This document shows positions 8,388 to 18,238 of a stretch of DNA of 64,000 bases, piece after piece; position 1 is the first letter of the stretch; every line of letters starts with the position of its first letter. Origin of the DNA: Phycisphaerae bacterium (GTDB lineage Bacteria; Planctomycetota; Phycisphaerae; Phycisphaerales; Phycisphaeraceae); contig JAUHYI010000007.1 in the NCBI GenBank assembly GCA_030426385.1, positions 1 to 64,000 on the forward strand. The letters run 5' to 3'. A model generated the notes under the pieces. It had not been told where the DNA came from. It was given only the letters and a program-made list of their open reading frames with translations, and made no database searches. Both the position numbers and the translations under genes were made by a program.

Positions 8388-9197
8388 TCACAAGCGCAAC
8401 AGAAATCGTTTCCAGCGTGGGGCCATGCCATCGTCGGGATCGAATGATGCGGCAATGACTGAGACACGGCCACGAATCGCCGACTGAGCCACGGTTCCAA
8501 AATTGCGGGAATCGTAGCTATCATCACGATGGTCGCCCATGACGAAATATTGATCGTCGGGTACCGTGACAGGCGCCATGTATCGAGCTAACGGTCGCGA
8601 TGGAATGTACAACACGGTGTGCGGCGTTTCATCACCAAACGATTCGGCATAGCGATGAACCCAGTCACCGCGTTTGCCGATGCGCTGGTATTCGATGCGT
8701 TGGCCGTTGACATAAATCATGCCGCCGCGCAGTTCGACGGTATCGCCGGGCAAACCGATGACACGCTTGACCATCAGGACGCCGGTTTCAGGCGAACGAA
8801 AAACCACCACGTCGCCGCGCAGCGGACTGGCCCATTGAATCAACGACAAACCGGTGCCGGGCACGTGCAGGTCGTAGGCCAACTTGTTCACCACGATGCG
8901 ATCGCCAGCCATGATCGTGGGTGCCATCGACCATGTTGGCACTTCATTCCAATCGACGGCAAACGCGCGAATCAGCCCGACGGCCGCGATGGTGATCACG
9001 ATGTGTTTAAGGAAGCGTCGCCAACAGATGCCACGCCGAATTCGCCCAAAGTGTTGGGAGAAATGTTGAGAGAAACGCGGCGAGAAGTGCCGTAGAAAAC
9101 CCGGGGATTGCCGTTGTTGATGATAGGCCTGCCACTGTGTCGCCAATGATCGGCGAACATTTTGCAAACGCGTGGACAGTCGGGCATGCGGTTTCAT
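8388..9197 (-). CDS. lepB: Signal peptidase I
   Basis: A 269-residue membrane-bound serine protease that removes signal peptides from exported proteins at the periplasmic face. One membrane helix (KHIVITIAAVGLIRAFAV, about residues 64-81) precedes box B with the nucleophile Ser90 in VPTWSMAPT. The general base Lys144 lies in LMVKRVIGLPGD, and box E is GDHRDDSYDSRNFG. The ~60-residue basic N-terminal extension is longer than usual and contains SQHFSQHF. ATG 9197 is chosen for AGGAG ten bases upstream; earlier in-frame starts would overlap the divergent gcvT. Confidence 0.93.
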   Translation of the reverse strand: MKPHARLSTRLQNVRRSLATQWQAYHQQRQSPGFLRHFSPRFSQHFSQHFGRIRRGICWRRFLKHIVITIAAVGLIRAFAVDWNEVPTWSMAPTIMAGDRIVVNKLAYDLHVPGTGLSLIQWASPLRGDVVVFRSPETGVLMVKRVIGLPGDTVELRGGMIYVNGQRIEYQRIGKRGDWVHRYAESFGDETPHTVLYIPSRPLARYMAPVTVPDDQYFVMGDHRDDSYDSRNFGTVAQSAIRGRVSVIAASFDPDDGMAPRWKRFLLRL

Positions 9198-9413
9198 CGA
9201 TAGGCGGCTCCTGAAAATACTACGCATGCTTTCTCTCTGGTGTTCGATTGACCAAAATTTAATTTGCAACCGTGCCTGTTGAAGTCGCCAGTAAAGCCAG
9301 CACAAAATCGCCACAGGATCGCATTCGGGTTCGTATGGAAGTCGGCATCGGGTGTGAAAGGCGAATTTATCGGGCATGGCGAGTTGTCCTGATCCGGCTG
9401 GCCCGGTAGCCTG

Positions 9414-10544
9414 ATGGGCATGACATCCACGACCCTGAAAAAAACACCGTTCCATGATTTACACACCGACCGCGGCGCGCGATTTGTCGACTTCGCCGGC
9501 TGGGAAATGCCGTTGCATTATGGATCGATCATCGAAGAGCATCATCGCGTCCGCAAGGGATCGGGATTTTTTGATGTATCGCACATGGGCCGAATTCGCA
9601 TCGGCGGTCGTCATGCCCGCAAGTTCCTCGAACATGTCATGACGCGGCGCGTGAGCGACATGAAAGAAAAAACCTGTCGATACAGTTTTATCTGTGGCGC
9701 GGACGGCGGCGTGATCGATGATGTGGTGGTGTATCGTTTCGCCGACGACTGGCTGGTCGTGTGCAATGCGAGCAATCGCGAGGCAGTGATGAAACATTTG
9801 CACGAAGCGGTGGGCGAGCGCACGGTCAAGATCGAAGACGAAACCGAAACGACCGCCATGATCGCGGTGCAAGGCCCCAAAACGATGGACATCGTGGGCA
9901 AGTTTTCCAGTGAAGTGCCGACCTTGAAAAACTGGTCGTTCTGTATGAAGAATTTGCTGATCCTGAAAATGTCGATCAGTCGCACGGGGTACACCGGCGA
10001 GGATGGCATTGAAATTATTCTGGGTGCAAAGATGGCCCCGATGGCGGTGAAGCTTTTGTTAAAAGAAAATGCCGACGCGGATCAATCGATCGCGCCAACG
10101 GGATTGGGCGCACGCGATACCTTGCGCATCGAAGCAGGGTTGCCGTTGTATGGCCATGAACTGCGACGTGACTTGAATCCTTTGGCATCGGGGATGACGT
10201 TCGCGGTGAGCATGGATAAGCCGACGCCGGAAGGCGAGCCTGAACCATTCATCGGCCATACCGCACTGGCAAAAATTGCCGAGAGCGGACCGGATCAACA
10301 ACTGGTCGGATTGCTGGTGCAGGGCCGACGCACACCGCGTCAAGGCATGAGCGTGCAACGCGATGGCCAGGCGATTGGCGAGATCACCAGCGGGTGCATG
10401 TCGCCGACATTGGATCAGCCGATCGCGATGGCGTATGTCAAACGTGACAGCTGCGCTGCGGGTGATGCGGTGCAGGTCGTGTTGGGTTCGACGACAGTTG
10501 ATACGCAAGTGACGACGCTGCCGTTCTATCGTCGACCGAAATAA
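9414..10544 (+). CDS. gcvT: Glycine cleavage system T protein (aminomethyltransferase)
   Basis: A 376-residue GcvT that transfers the methylene group from the aminomethyl-lipoyl H protein to tetrahydrofolate and releases ammonia. Seen: FVDFAGWEMPLHYG, the catalytic-region FFDVSHMGRI, TGYTGEDGIEI, and GLGARDTLRIEAGLPLYGHE, all family signatures in the expected order. Full length. gcvH and gcvP are not adjacent, so the operon is split. ATG 9420 is an equally possible start. The purU product encoded at 48822-49682 also acts on one-carbon tetrahydrofolate. Confidence 0.95.
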   Translation: MGMTSTTLKKTPFHDLHTDRGARFVDFAGWEMPLHYGSIIEEHHRVRKGSGFFDVSHMGRIRIGGRHARKFLEHVMTRRVSDMKEKTCRYSFICGADGGVIDDVVVYRFADDWLVVCNASNREAVMKHLHEAVGERTVKIEDETETTAMIAVQGPKTMDIVGKFSSEVPTLKNWSFCMKNLLILKMSISRTGYTGEDGIEIILGAKMAPMAVKLLLKENADADQSIAPTGLGARDTLRIEAGLPLYGHELRRDLNPLASGMTFAVSMDKPTPEGEPEPFIGHTALAKIAESGPDQQLVGLLVQGRRTPRQGMSVQRDGQAIGEITSGCMSPTLDQPIAMAYVKRDSCAAGDAVQVVLGSTTVDTQVTTLPFYRRPK

Positions 10545-10620
10545 TCGCTGGTAAATTTGGGGTTGAACCCGCGTATCAAAATCCCGGTGAATCGCCGACA
10601 CATGACACGCCATGATTCCC

Positions 10621-10626
10621 TATAAT
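10621..10626 (+). promoter_or_regulatory. Possible -10 box TATAAT before the lptD-like gene
   Basis: A perfect TATAAT lies 66 bases before ATG 10692. No convincing -35 element is seen at 16-18 bp spacing, so this is a weak call. Confidence 0.35.
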
Positions 10627-10691
10627 CGGAGCCGTATTGGCCGATATCGATCAGGCTGTTCGACCATCCTCGTGTGCAAGCGACTCTATTC

Positions 10692-13600
10692 ATGATTAAA
10701 CCGATCGCGACGTTATTGCTGTTGTCGATCCTGGCCTTTCCCACGTTTATCACCGCGTATCCCCAAGGCCTACAAAGCGCGGCGGCAAGCGAAGCCACCT
10801 ACGCCTCACGCTCGGGCGCCTCCTCGCCAGCGGCTAACGATCCGATTCTGTATCAGGATGCCAAAATCCAAGCGGTCCGGGCTACCGTGTGGCAGGACAA
10901 ACCGGCGACGAGCCTGCCCGGCGATGTGGGCGTGCAATGGTTGAGCCTGGACAGTCGCGTGCGCATCGAAATCGGTGGCTACGGTTTTTCAGCAGACCGG
11001 GCGGTGGTGCGGATTGAAACATTACCACCAAGCGCAGCCGGACAACAGCCGATTCGACACCTGGCCCTCTACCTGGAAAATGCCAAAAGTCTGCCCGGCC
11101 AAAATACCCGTGGGCCTGCGTCGGCTGACGCGCCACGCCTGCTGGTCACCGCCTCGATTCAGGGACAAGTCAATCTGATCACCGATGCGTTTCGCAATGA
11201 TCCTAAACTCATTAAACGTGCTCAGGATGAGCCGTTCTACCACGACGCGCTGGGACGCATCAATCGCTACCTCTCCACCCCCCCACATTCCCCCCCACTT
11301 TCCCCCGCACTTTCCCCCACACAGACCCCTGCACAAAAACCGGCGATCACACAGCCTGCCCCGACGACATCCGTGCAAACGCGCACGCAACCTACGCAAG
11401 TGCCCGGGTCATCCATGGATGATCCGAACTTACCGCCCGATACTGTCGCGGCGGTTCCCGTGAGCCCATCGGACACGTCCGCATCCGATACGCCGATGCC
11501 ATATCCACAGGCAGGCAACGTGCGTTCGGCGGTTGATATGCCGATCGATATCACGCCGCAACCTTCGCCGCCTGATCCGCAGGCGATATTGCCCGCTACT
11601 GGAACGGTGATTTTTCATCGCCAGACGGACGTGTATCAGCGCGGTGAAAATTTCGATGCGTTCGTGTTGATCGGCGATGTCACCGTGGTGTATCAGGATT
11701 TTCGCGGGGCACCGGGGATGACCTTGCAAGCGGAAAACGTGGTGGTTTTTCTGAATAAGAATCGCGAGAATGCCAACAGCTCGTTCGGCCCCGGCGAATC
11801 AACTGATGCGGGTGCGATCGCGGGCATCTACCTGGAAGAAAACGTCATCGTCACCGATGGCGATTACACCGTGCGGGCCCCACGCGTGTATTACGATCCA
11901 GCGAGCAACCGAGCGATGGTGCTCGACGCGGTGATGTACACATGGAACGTCAAAAAACAATTGCCGATCTATGTGCGCGCTGAACAACTGCGACAGAAAT
12001 CCAAAACCAGTTGGTCGGGCAAACGAGCGACCATCACGACCAGCGAATTCGGCGTACCGCATTTCGCGATCGCCGCATCGAAAATTACGCTCGAGGAACG
12101 ACGCATTCAAAATGCCGAGGGCGAACCCGAAACACGTCGGCATGTCACGGCGTCCAACATGGTCGGCAAGTGGGGGCCGGTCCCGGTGTTTTACTGGCCC
12201 TACCTGAGCGGCGATGTGGAAGACACAGCGTTGCGCCGCATCAAAATCGGCGGCGACTACGACGATCAGGAAAGCGAACTGAATGTCGAACTGGAAACGA
12301 CATGGGACCTGTTCGGCCTGATGGGCACGCAGGCACCCGATGGCGTGACGGCCGACTTGCAAATCGATTGGCTCGACCAGCATAAAATCGGTTTGGGCAC
12401 CACGTTTAATTATGATCGGCCGGCAATGCGCGGGCGATTCGAGGGCTACCTGTTGCCCGAGGATGATGGTTTCGATCGACCGCCAACCAGTGGCAAAATC
12501 GAACAGAACGGCGCGACGCGCGGGTATATCAATCTGCAACATCGTCAGGAATTGCGTGAGGGATGGGAACTGACACTCGAAGGTTCGTATGTGTCGGACG
12601 AGTTGTTCCTGGCTGAATTTTTCGATGACAAAGCTCGCAACGACAAGCCCTTTGAAACGCTGATCTATCTGAAAAAACAGGAAAACGACTGGGCGTTGGA
12701 TTTCCTGGCCCAATATGATCTGATCGATTTCATGCCTCAGTTGGCGCAGTTGCAAGCACCGGGCTACCAGGTCGATCGCTTGCCCGAACTGGGCTACTAC
12801 CGCGAAGGCACGTCGTTGTGGAACGATCGCATCACGTGGTACAGCGAAAACCGTATCAGTCGTGTGCGCATCGCACCCGGTGAGGATACGCCCGGCGATC
12901 GCGGGTTGAATACATTTTTTGCCATGCGTACGTTTGGCATTGCTGACACGACTCGGTTTGATGCCTCACTGGCAAGCATGGGCGTGCCTCTCGATTGGGT
13001 CAATCGTTTCGATTCGCGTCAGGAAATTCAGGCACCATTCAACATCGGCACGATCAATGCCGTGCCCTACGCCGTGGGCCGAGTGACGGCATACGACGAT
13101 GATTTCAAAACGTTCAACAGCGAGGCTGACGACAAACGTTTATGGGGTCAGGTCGGCATGCGTTTCCATACGCAGATCAGCAAAACCAATGACGCGTTCG
13201 ACAACCGAGCCCTCGACCTGCATCGCATGCGACACATCATCGAGCCATCGGTGGATATCAGCCTGTCGGGTTCGACGGTCAATTCTGAAGCCTTGCCGGT
13301 GTATGACCCGGATGTGGAAAGTCTGGTCGACGGTGGCATGGTTCGCGTGGGCATGCGCAACACATGGCAAACCCAGCGTGGCGGATCGGGCCGATGGCGC
13401 AGCGTGGATTGGTTGGTGCTCGACACCGACGTGGTGATGTTCACCGATGACGCGGCGGATGCGAGCCAATTGCCGCGTTACTATGGCTATCGTCCGGAAT
13501 TTTCAATGGGGTCGGATCATTTCCATGGCGAGTTGCTATGGATGGTCAGCGATGCGTTTTCCATGGTCGGCGAAATCATGCACGATTTGCAGGACGGGCA

Positions 13601-13937
13601 AATCGATCAATGGCGCATCGGCGGACAGATCGATCAGAACCCACGCCTGAGTTATTTTGCCGAGCTGGTCAAAACCAAAGCGTTCGACGACGAATACCTG
13701 AGCGTGGGTATGTCGTATCAATTGACCTCGAAATACAAAATTGATTTTTCCCACAGCGTGCGTTTGTCCGGCAATCGCAGCAGTACATTCGCCGTGCAGG
13801 TCTCGCGTAAACTGCCCCGCTGGCGACTGGCCGTCAACGCAGCCATCGATGACATTGAAGACACCACCAGCTTTTCGGTGTTGCTGATCCCCGACGGCGT
13901 CCGCGGTCGAACACTGGCCCTGCCAAGCGGGAATTAA
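10692..13937 (+). CDS. lptD: LptD/OstA-like outer-membrane assembly protein
   Basis: A 1081-residue exported protein: signal peptide (MIKPIATLLLLSILAFPTFI), Pro-rich spacer (about residues 180-280), an OstA-type beta-jellyroll with FDAFVLIGDVTVVYQD and GIYLEENVIVTDGDYTVRAP, then a long C-terminal region of alternating beta strands typical of an LptD barrel. LptD places lipopolysaccharide in the outer leaflet. Its presence implies an LPS-type outer membrane in this organism, although lptE and other lpt genes are absent here. Residues ~198-209 are encoded by three 12-bp C-rich repeats (11284-11319). The barrel is diverged, so family assignment is good and orthology moderate. Confidence 0.75.
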   Translation: MIKPIATLLLLSILAFPTFITAYPQGLQSAAASEATYASRSGASSPAANDPILYQDAKIQAVRATVWQDKPATSLPGDVGVQWLSLDSRVRIEIGGYGFSADRAVVRIETLPPSAAGQQPIRHLALYLENAKSLPGQNTRGPASADAPRLLVTASIQGQVNLITDAFRNDPKLIKRAQDEPFYHDALGRINRYLSTPPHSPPLSPALSPTQTPAQKPAITQPAPTTSVQTRTQPTQVPGSSMDDPNLPPDTVAAVPVSPSDTSASDTPMPYPQAGNVRSAVDMPIDITPQPSPPDPQAILPATGTVIFHRQTDVYQRGENFDAFVLIGDVTVVYQDFRGAPGMTLQAENVVVFLNKNRENANSSFGPGESTDAGAIAGIYLEENVIVTDGDYTVRAPRVYYDPASNRAMVLDAVMYTWNVKKQLPIYVRAEQLRQKSKTSWSGKRATITTSEFGVPHFAIAASKITLEERRIQNAEGEPETRRHVTASNMVGKWGPVPVFYWPYLSGDVEDTALRRIKIGGDYDDQESELNVELETTWDLFGLMGTQAPDGVTADLQIDWLDQHKIGLGTTFNYDRPAMRGRFEGYLLPEDDGFDRPPTSGKIEQNGATRGYINLQHRQELREGWELTLEGSYVSDELFLAEFFDDKARNDKPFETLIYLKKQENDWALDFLAQYDLIDFMPQLAQLQAPGYQVDRLPELGYYREGTSLWNDRITWYSENRISRVRIAPGEDTPGDRGLNTFFAMRTFGIADTTRFDASLASMGVPLDWVNRFDSRQEIQAPFNIGTINAVPYAVGRVTAYDDDFKTFNSEADDKRLWGQVGMRFHTQISKTNDAFDNRALDLHRMRHIIEPSVDISLSGSTVNSEALPVYDPDVESLVDGGMVRVGMRNTWQTQRGGSGRWRSVDWLVLDTDVVMFTDDAADASQLPRYYGYRPEFSMGSDHFHGELLWMVSDAFSMVGEIMHDLQDGQIDQWRIGGQIDQNPRLSYFAELVKTKAFDDEYLSVGMSYQLTSKYKIDFSHSVRLSGNRSSTFAVQVSRKLPRWRLAVNAAIDDIEDTTSFSVLLIPDGVRGRTLALPSGN
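11284..11319. repeat. In-frame 12-bp C-rich repeat inside the lptD-like gene
   Basis: Three 12-bp units (CACATTCCCCCC, CACTTTCCCCCG, CACTTTCCCCCA) encode the PHSPPLSPALSP part of the Pro-rich spacer. The unit is related to the 11-bp intergenic repeat but one base longer. Confidence 0.85.
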
Positions 13938-13941
13938 TACC

Positions 13942-14058
13942 CATCCGGTTAAAAACTCGCGTGGTCTAAGTCTCCCTCTCACACAACCCCCCCCGACCCC
14001 CGGTATTCACCGGGGGCTAGTATGAATTGAAGTATGTGTATATATCGTCATTCGTGTG
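13942..14058. repeat. Dispersed repeat family A, copy 1
   Basis: Shares TAAAAACTCGCGTGGTCTAA and the hairpin CCCCCGGTATTCACCGGGGG (13997-14016) with copies at 25975-26095, 39587-39700 and 53228-53310. Lies directly after the lptD-like stop codon, where the hairpin could also act as a processing or termination signal. Confidence 0.8.
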
Positions 14059-14120
14059 ACGTTTTGCGGGTGATGTGTCAGTGTCACGTTTTGAGCGCGA
14101 TGCCACAACGGTAAACCTGA

Positions 14121-14155
14121 ACATGGGACGCTGCGCGTCGCCCGCTAAACGTGGG
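14121..14155. repeat. Dispersed repeat, GCGGGCGACGCGCAGCGTCCC family (inverted)
   Basis: CATGGGACGCTGCGCGTCGC followed by CCGCTAAACGTGGGA is the reverse complement of the copies at 3980-4010 and 21849-21879. Confidence 0.85.
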
Positions 14156-14203
14156 ACCACAACGTCCACAGCATCCGCGACATCCACAACATCCGCATCA
14201 CAT

Positions 14204-15328
14204 TTACGATTGCAGGTTCACGGGCATGACGACGTAGAGGAAATTCGGGCCGGTGCGGATGATGCCGGGCTTGTTGGCGGCTTTGAATTCAAACGTCACC
14301 TGATCGGCCTGAGCGACCTTGAGCGCGTCGAGAATGAACTGCGGATTGAAGCCGATCTTGACCGGCTCGCCATCGTATTTGGGCAGATCCATCGTGACCT
14401 CCGCGTCACCCATTTCCGGCGCGCGACTGGCCAAGGTCAATTTGCCCGGCTCAAATCCCAGGCTCACACCTTTGGATTCATCATTGGTCAATAGTGCGGC
14501 ACGACGCACGGCCGACAGCAAAGCATCGGTACCCAGCGTGGCTTTTTTATCCGCGTCACGAGGAATGACATCCTTGTACGGCGGGAAGTTACCCTCGACC
14601 AGATTCGAGGACAGCACTGCGGTATCGGTGGCAAACAGAATCTGGTTGTCGGTCAGTTTCACACGAACGGTCTGATCACCTTCGGTGAGCAAGCGCTGCA
14701 ACATGTTGAGCGCTTTGCTGGGCACGATCGCACTGGTGGGTTGGCCGTCTGTGTTTTTCTTGGCTTTGCAAGTGCCCTTGGCCAATGCTAAGCGTCGGCC
14801 ATCGGTAGCGATCACGCTGATCTTGTTGCCATCGCGTTCGATGAGCACGCCGTTGATGGCATAGCGACTATTTTCGCGAGCGGTGGCAAACGCCGTCTGA
14901 TTCACGAGCATGGTCAGGTCAGCCGCGAGAATTTCAAAATCCGCTTCGCCGGTAAATTCGGGGACCGCCGGGAAATCCGCCACGGGATAGCCATGCAATC
15001 GGAAATGTGAATCCTGTCCCTTGATATGAGTCGAAGCGCCCTCGGTCTCGAGTGCAAGCGTGGGGTCTAATGACTCGCGAACGATCTGTGCCAACTTGTC
15101 CGCAGGGATGAGCGCTTCGCCGGTTTCCTGCACATCAACACGAGGCGTGCTCATGCGAACAGCCACTTCCAGGTCAGTAGCAGACAAGGTTAATTCGCCA
15201 CCTTCGCCAGCTGTGGCTGCGGTGATTTTAACGCAGGTCAAGACCGGCTTGGGCGTGCGCGATACCACCGCTGCCCCGACCAAACCTAATGATTCCACCA
15301 ATGCCGCGCGATCACAGATCACTTTCAT
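14204..15328 (-). CDS. dnaN: DNA polymerase III sliding clamp (beta subunit)
   Basis: A 374-residue beta clamp that encircles DNA and tethers the replicative polymerase. Begins MKVICDRAALVESLGLVG, contains the three repeated clamp domains (YAINGVLIERDGNKISVIAT in the second), and ends FLYVVMPVNLQS, a typical family C-terminus. AGAGGA eight bases upstream supports ATG 15328. dnaA, recF and gyrB, the usual neighbours, are absent, and no DnaA-box cluster is seen in the flanks, so this is not evidently the replication origin. Confidence 0.96.
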   Translation of the reverse strand: MKVICDRAALVESLGLVGAAVVSRTPKPVLTCVKITAATAGEGGELTLSATDLEVAVRMSTPRVDVQETGEALIPADKLAQIVRESLDPTLALETEGASTHIKGQDSHFRLHGYPVADFPAVPEFTGEADFEILAADLTMLVNQTAFATARENSRYAINGVLIERDGNKISVIATDGRRLALAKGTCKAKKNTDGQPTSAIVPSKALNMLQRLLTEGDQTVRVKLTDNQILFATDTAVLSSNLVEGNFPPYKDVIPRDADKKATLGTDALLSAVRRAALLTNDESKGVSLGFEPGKLTLASRAPEMGDAEVTMDLPKYDGEPVKIGFNPQFILDALKVAQADQVTFEFKAANKPGIIRTGPNFLYVVMPVNLQS

Positions 15329-15445
15329 CGTTGCGTCCTCTCAATTAACAGGTCTGTAGCCTACCGATACGCAGCGCAGGCGGCAAACGGAGGGGCCAAA
15401 TGTGAGGCTTCTGGCCGGGAGAATCCAGGCCCAGGAAAAGTCATT

Positions 15446-15705
15446 GGGGGTGAATTGGGGGCAAATGGGGGACAACTGCCAGGATGCTCGCGGCATGCGT
15501 CTGGAGAGGGGAAGCCGGGGAACCCTCCGATGCTAAAGCCACTGGCAAAATAATCTCCATGGCTGGCTGGCTGGCAGGTGGACTAAAGTCCACCTGCCCC
15601 GGTGCCAAAACCGTGAATATCAATCACGCCAGTGGCTCCCAAGCACGAAAGGGAAATATGAGGGGGGGATGTGGGAGCGTGAGGTGTGAGGGGGAAATGT
15701 GGGGG
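15446..15705. repeat. G-rich (inverted) 11-bp repeat arrays upstream of dnaN
   Basis: Three 11-bp units at 15446-15478 (first GGGGGTGAATT) and four at 15662-15705 (last AAATGTGGGGG) are the same minisatellite as at 1348-1479 but with G on the + strand. This is the only sizeable cluster in the window with that polarity. Apart from the repeats, 15329-15968 holds no gene I can support. Confidence 0.8.
15573..15598. repeat. 26-bp palindrome around GGTGGACT/AGTCCACC
   Basis: GGCAGGTGGACT, AA, then AGTCCACCTGCC, a near-perfect palindrome. A sister 26-bp palindrome lies at 63815-63840. Confidence 0.85.
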
Positions 15706-15790
15706 GGGACGTCAGATAACTAGAATTTGAGCGGTGCTGGTGCGGATCAGCCCCCAATCACGTCGATAACAAAAAAACCCCACCCCCCCC

Positions 15791-15845
15791 CACTTTTACC
15801 CCACGTTTCCCTCGCGTTCATTCAGGTTCTCACGCATTCACCATG
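15791..15845. repeat. 11-bp C-rich repeat, five units
   Basis: Units CACTTTTACCC, CACGTTTCCCT, CGCGTTCATTC and two more degenerate ones, each 11 bp, upstream of the beta-propeller gene. C-rich on the + strand, opposite to the arrays at 15446-15705. Confidence 0.75.
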
Positions 15846-15968
15846 TTCACCACTATTTCCCGCTCCCACGATTCTTGACCAAACCCCGCAAGCTGACCTA
15901 ATTGGCTGATGATGACGAAGACAATGATGCAATTGCCCCCGAGATGCTCTACTGGAAGAGTTTTGACC

Positions 15969-17912
15969 ATGTATGTCGATTTTTTTCCCCGATCAATCCG
16001 TACCCGTACGATCATGTCCCGAATGGCCACGATCATTGGCATAGGTATCTGCTTGCTGCTGTTGACGCCGCAGGCCTTGGGACAAATGGCTGAACCTCAA
16101 CCCCCCGCCCCGGGCGCGGGCACGTCTGTAGGTATTTCTGCAGCGGCGGCCACACCACAGAGTTCGCCACAAGATTTTGTGCCGGGCATGAATGCGGGCA
16201 TGTCGACTGACATGACAGCACCTGACATCATGATGGAAGCCGAGTCGTTCACCCTCGGGCTCGATCCGACTGACACCAGCTCGCCAACGATTGCCCCAGC
16301 GGATCTGGTGCTGCCCAAATCGGTGGAATCGTATCTTGAAATTGGCGAAATCGGCCAATCGCTTGAGAACGAATTTGCAGATGCAGGCCCGGTGGAATTC
16401 ACCTCGATGGCTGAGCACGCGGAGCTGATCAGTGAAGCGCCCGACGATGCGGTGATCGATGCGTCCACGATCCGGGCCACAGCCGACTCGGACGATGTGC
16501 ATTACGTGGTCAGCTTCGGCATGGGCAACAGCCTGGCGATGGTCGTGGGCGATTGGTTGGGCCCGCGTTTTAAAAAGGTCCTCGGGCCGAGTGTGCCACC
16601 GACAGGCGACCGCATGTTTTATTACGGTGCCCATAGCGTGCGTGATTACGAAATGTTGCAGGTCGGCCAGCGCAGTCGGCGTAAGCCGTTCCACCTGGAA
16701 GCCGATCCGAGTTTTCCGCCGGTCTATTCACCCGATGGCAAATATCTGTTCGCATGGGTGATTCCGGGGAAAAACATGCGACTGCAGGTGAATTCGGAGA
16801 CCGAACCGATTTTCGGCAAGCCCTCGCCGGAGTCGTTCGTGATGAGTCCCGACGGTCGCCAGTGGGCCTATGCGGTGCAGGACAGCACCAACGGTGGGCC
16901 TGGCATCGGCGGCGGCAACGGTGGCATGGTGGTGCGCAACGGCAAGGCAGGCCTGGCGTACAACATGATCAGCACCCCGATGTCGTTCAGTCCCAACAGC
17001 CAACATTTTGCCCACGTGGCCGCTACGATTCACGGCTGGGTCGCGGTGATCAATGACAAACCCGGACCCCAGTATTCGCAGATTAGCCCGCCGATCGTGT
17101 TCAGTCCTGACTCCCAGCATTTCGCCTACAGCGCTCGGCGCGAAGACGGCGTGTGGGTCGTCGTGCTCGATCACAAGGAAGTCCCAGGCACCGAAGCCTT
17201 GCGTCATGGCGGGATCGAATTCAGCCCCAACTCCGCCCACCTCGCCGCCTATCTGAAAAAAGGCAACACGTGGTCGCTCACCATTGATGGACAAATCCAT
17301 CCGGCTTACGATGCGATCGGCAAAGGTAGTTTGATCTTCAGCAAAGACGGCACACGCCACGCCTACGCCGCCATGCGGGATGGCCAATGGTATGCCGTGC
17401 TCGATGGCAAAGAGCTCGACGCCAACGAAGCGTTGCTCGCAGGCAGTTTCCGCTTCAGCCCTGACTCCCGGCGGTTCGTCTACGTGGCCAAGCACAACGG
17501 CTATTGGCGGGCAGTCCTCGACGGTTTAGCCCATGCGCCATTCCAAAGCATCGATGCCGCATCCGTGCAGTTCAGCCATGATTCACGGCGATTGGCCTAC
17601 GTCGGAAAACTCGAAGGCCTGCCCCGCGTCGTCGTCGATCGACAGGAAAAAACACCCGCTCTCGATATCGTACAACTGACGTTCAGCCCGGACGGCCACC
17701 ACCTGGCCTGGCTCGCCGAAATGCCCGAGGGCTGGATGTTGCAGGTCGACGACATCCCCGGCCAATATCGCTATGCCTCGCCGATTCCCAATGCCAAAAT
17801 CGTGTTCGATTCCGACACGCAATTGCACACCGTCGTCGCATTTCCCCAGGAAGGCCGATTCTTCCGCATCGACGCCACAATGAACGCCACCGGCATCGCC
17901 ATCGCCGAATAG
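15969..17912 (+). CDS. Exported PD40/WD40-like beta-propeller protein
   Basis: About 647 residues with a signal sequence (basic RSIRTRT, then MATIIGIGICLLLLTPQALG), an Ala/Pro-rich spacer to about residue 130, then repeated blades with FSPDSQHFAY, FSPNSAHLAAY, FSKDGTRHAYA, FSPDSRRFVYV, FSHDSRRLAYV and FSPDGHHLAWL. These are PD40/TolB-type propeller repeats, at least seven of them. No catalytic motif is seen, so a periplasmic binding or scaffold role is inferred. ATG 15969 (GGAAG upstream) and ATG 16014 are both possible starts. No operon partner is evident. Confidence 0.75.
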   Translation: MYVDFFPRSIRTRTIMSRMATIIGIGICLLLLTPQALGQMAEPQPPAPGAGTSVGISAAAATPQSSPQDFVPGMNAGMSTDMTAPDIMMEAESFTLGLDPTDTSSPTIAPADLVLPKSVESYLEIGEIGQSLENEFADAGPVEFTSMAEHAELISEAPDDAVIDASTIRATADSDDVHYVVSFGMGNSLAMVVGDWLGPRFKKVLGPSVPPTGDRMFYYGAHSVRDYEMLQVGQRSRRKPFHLEADPSFPPVYSPDGKYLFAWVIPGKNMRLQVNSETEPIFGKPSPESFVMSPDGRQWAYAVQDSTNGGPGIGGGNGGMVVRNGKAGLAYNMISTPMSFSPNSQHFAHVAATIHGWVAVINDKPGPQYSQISPPIVFSPDSQHFAYSARREDGVWVVVLDHKEVPGTEALRHGGIEFSPNSAHLAAYLKKGNTWSLTIDGQIHPAYDAIGKGSLIFSKDGTRHAYAAMRDGQWYAVLDGKELDANEALLAGSFRFSPDSRRFVYVAKHNGYWRAVLDGLAHAPFQSIDAASVQFSHDSRRLAYVGKLEGLPRVVVDRQEKTPALDIVQLTFSPDGHHLAWLAEMPEGWMLQVDDIPGQYRYASPIPNAKIVFDSDTQLHTVVAFPQEGRFFRIDATMNATGIAIAE

Positions 17913-18170
17913 CCGAATCGCGGCAAGAACTGACAACGCTGAAAATCACCTCAGATTCACGCCATTGGCGTCAATTGAGTTTGAACTGTTAGCCCGCTGA
18001 CGGCATCAGCGCGGCAGGTTACCCACTATGATTCGCCATTGCCCAATACCCGCACCGACGCCGTCGGTGGGCTATGAAGAACATTGCGAAGAATATTGCG
18101 AAAAAGTGGACGATGTGGAGAATAGCGTGTGCTGAAATAAAGCGGGGCTAATATGGGTTGGGAGGGGGAT
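17913..18170. other. Intergenic region upstream of rpmI
   Basis: No gene seen. It contains TTAGCCCGCTGACGGCATCA near 17990, a sequence with GTCGGTGGGCTATGAA near 18062 whose reverse complement recurs near 19254, and a short 12-bp tandem (GAAGAACATTGC, GAAGAATATTGC) near 18075-18100. Confidence 0.5.
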
Positions 18171-18198
18171 TTGCAACGTACGGCCTATCGGCTACACT
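18171..18198 (+). promoter_or_regulatory. Probable promoter of rpmI
   Basis: TTGCAA at 18171-18176 and TACACT at 18193-18198 are separated by 16 bp, about 40 bases before the rpmI start. Each box matches four of six consensus positions. Confidence 0.5.
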
Positions 18199-18238
18199 AT
18201 GGGGCTCGCATTCGACCCTGAGAATTAAGGTTATTCCC

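Noticed and set aside
14204-15968. Replication origin next to dnaN
   Set aside because: No dnaA, recF or gyrB neighbour and no cluster of TTATCCACA boxes was seen. The local polarity flip of repeats alone is not enough.
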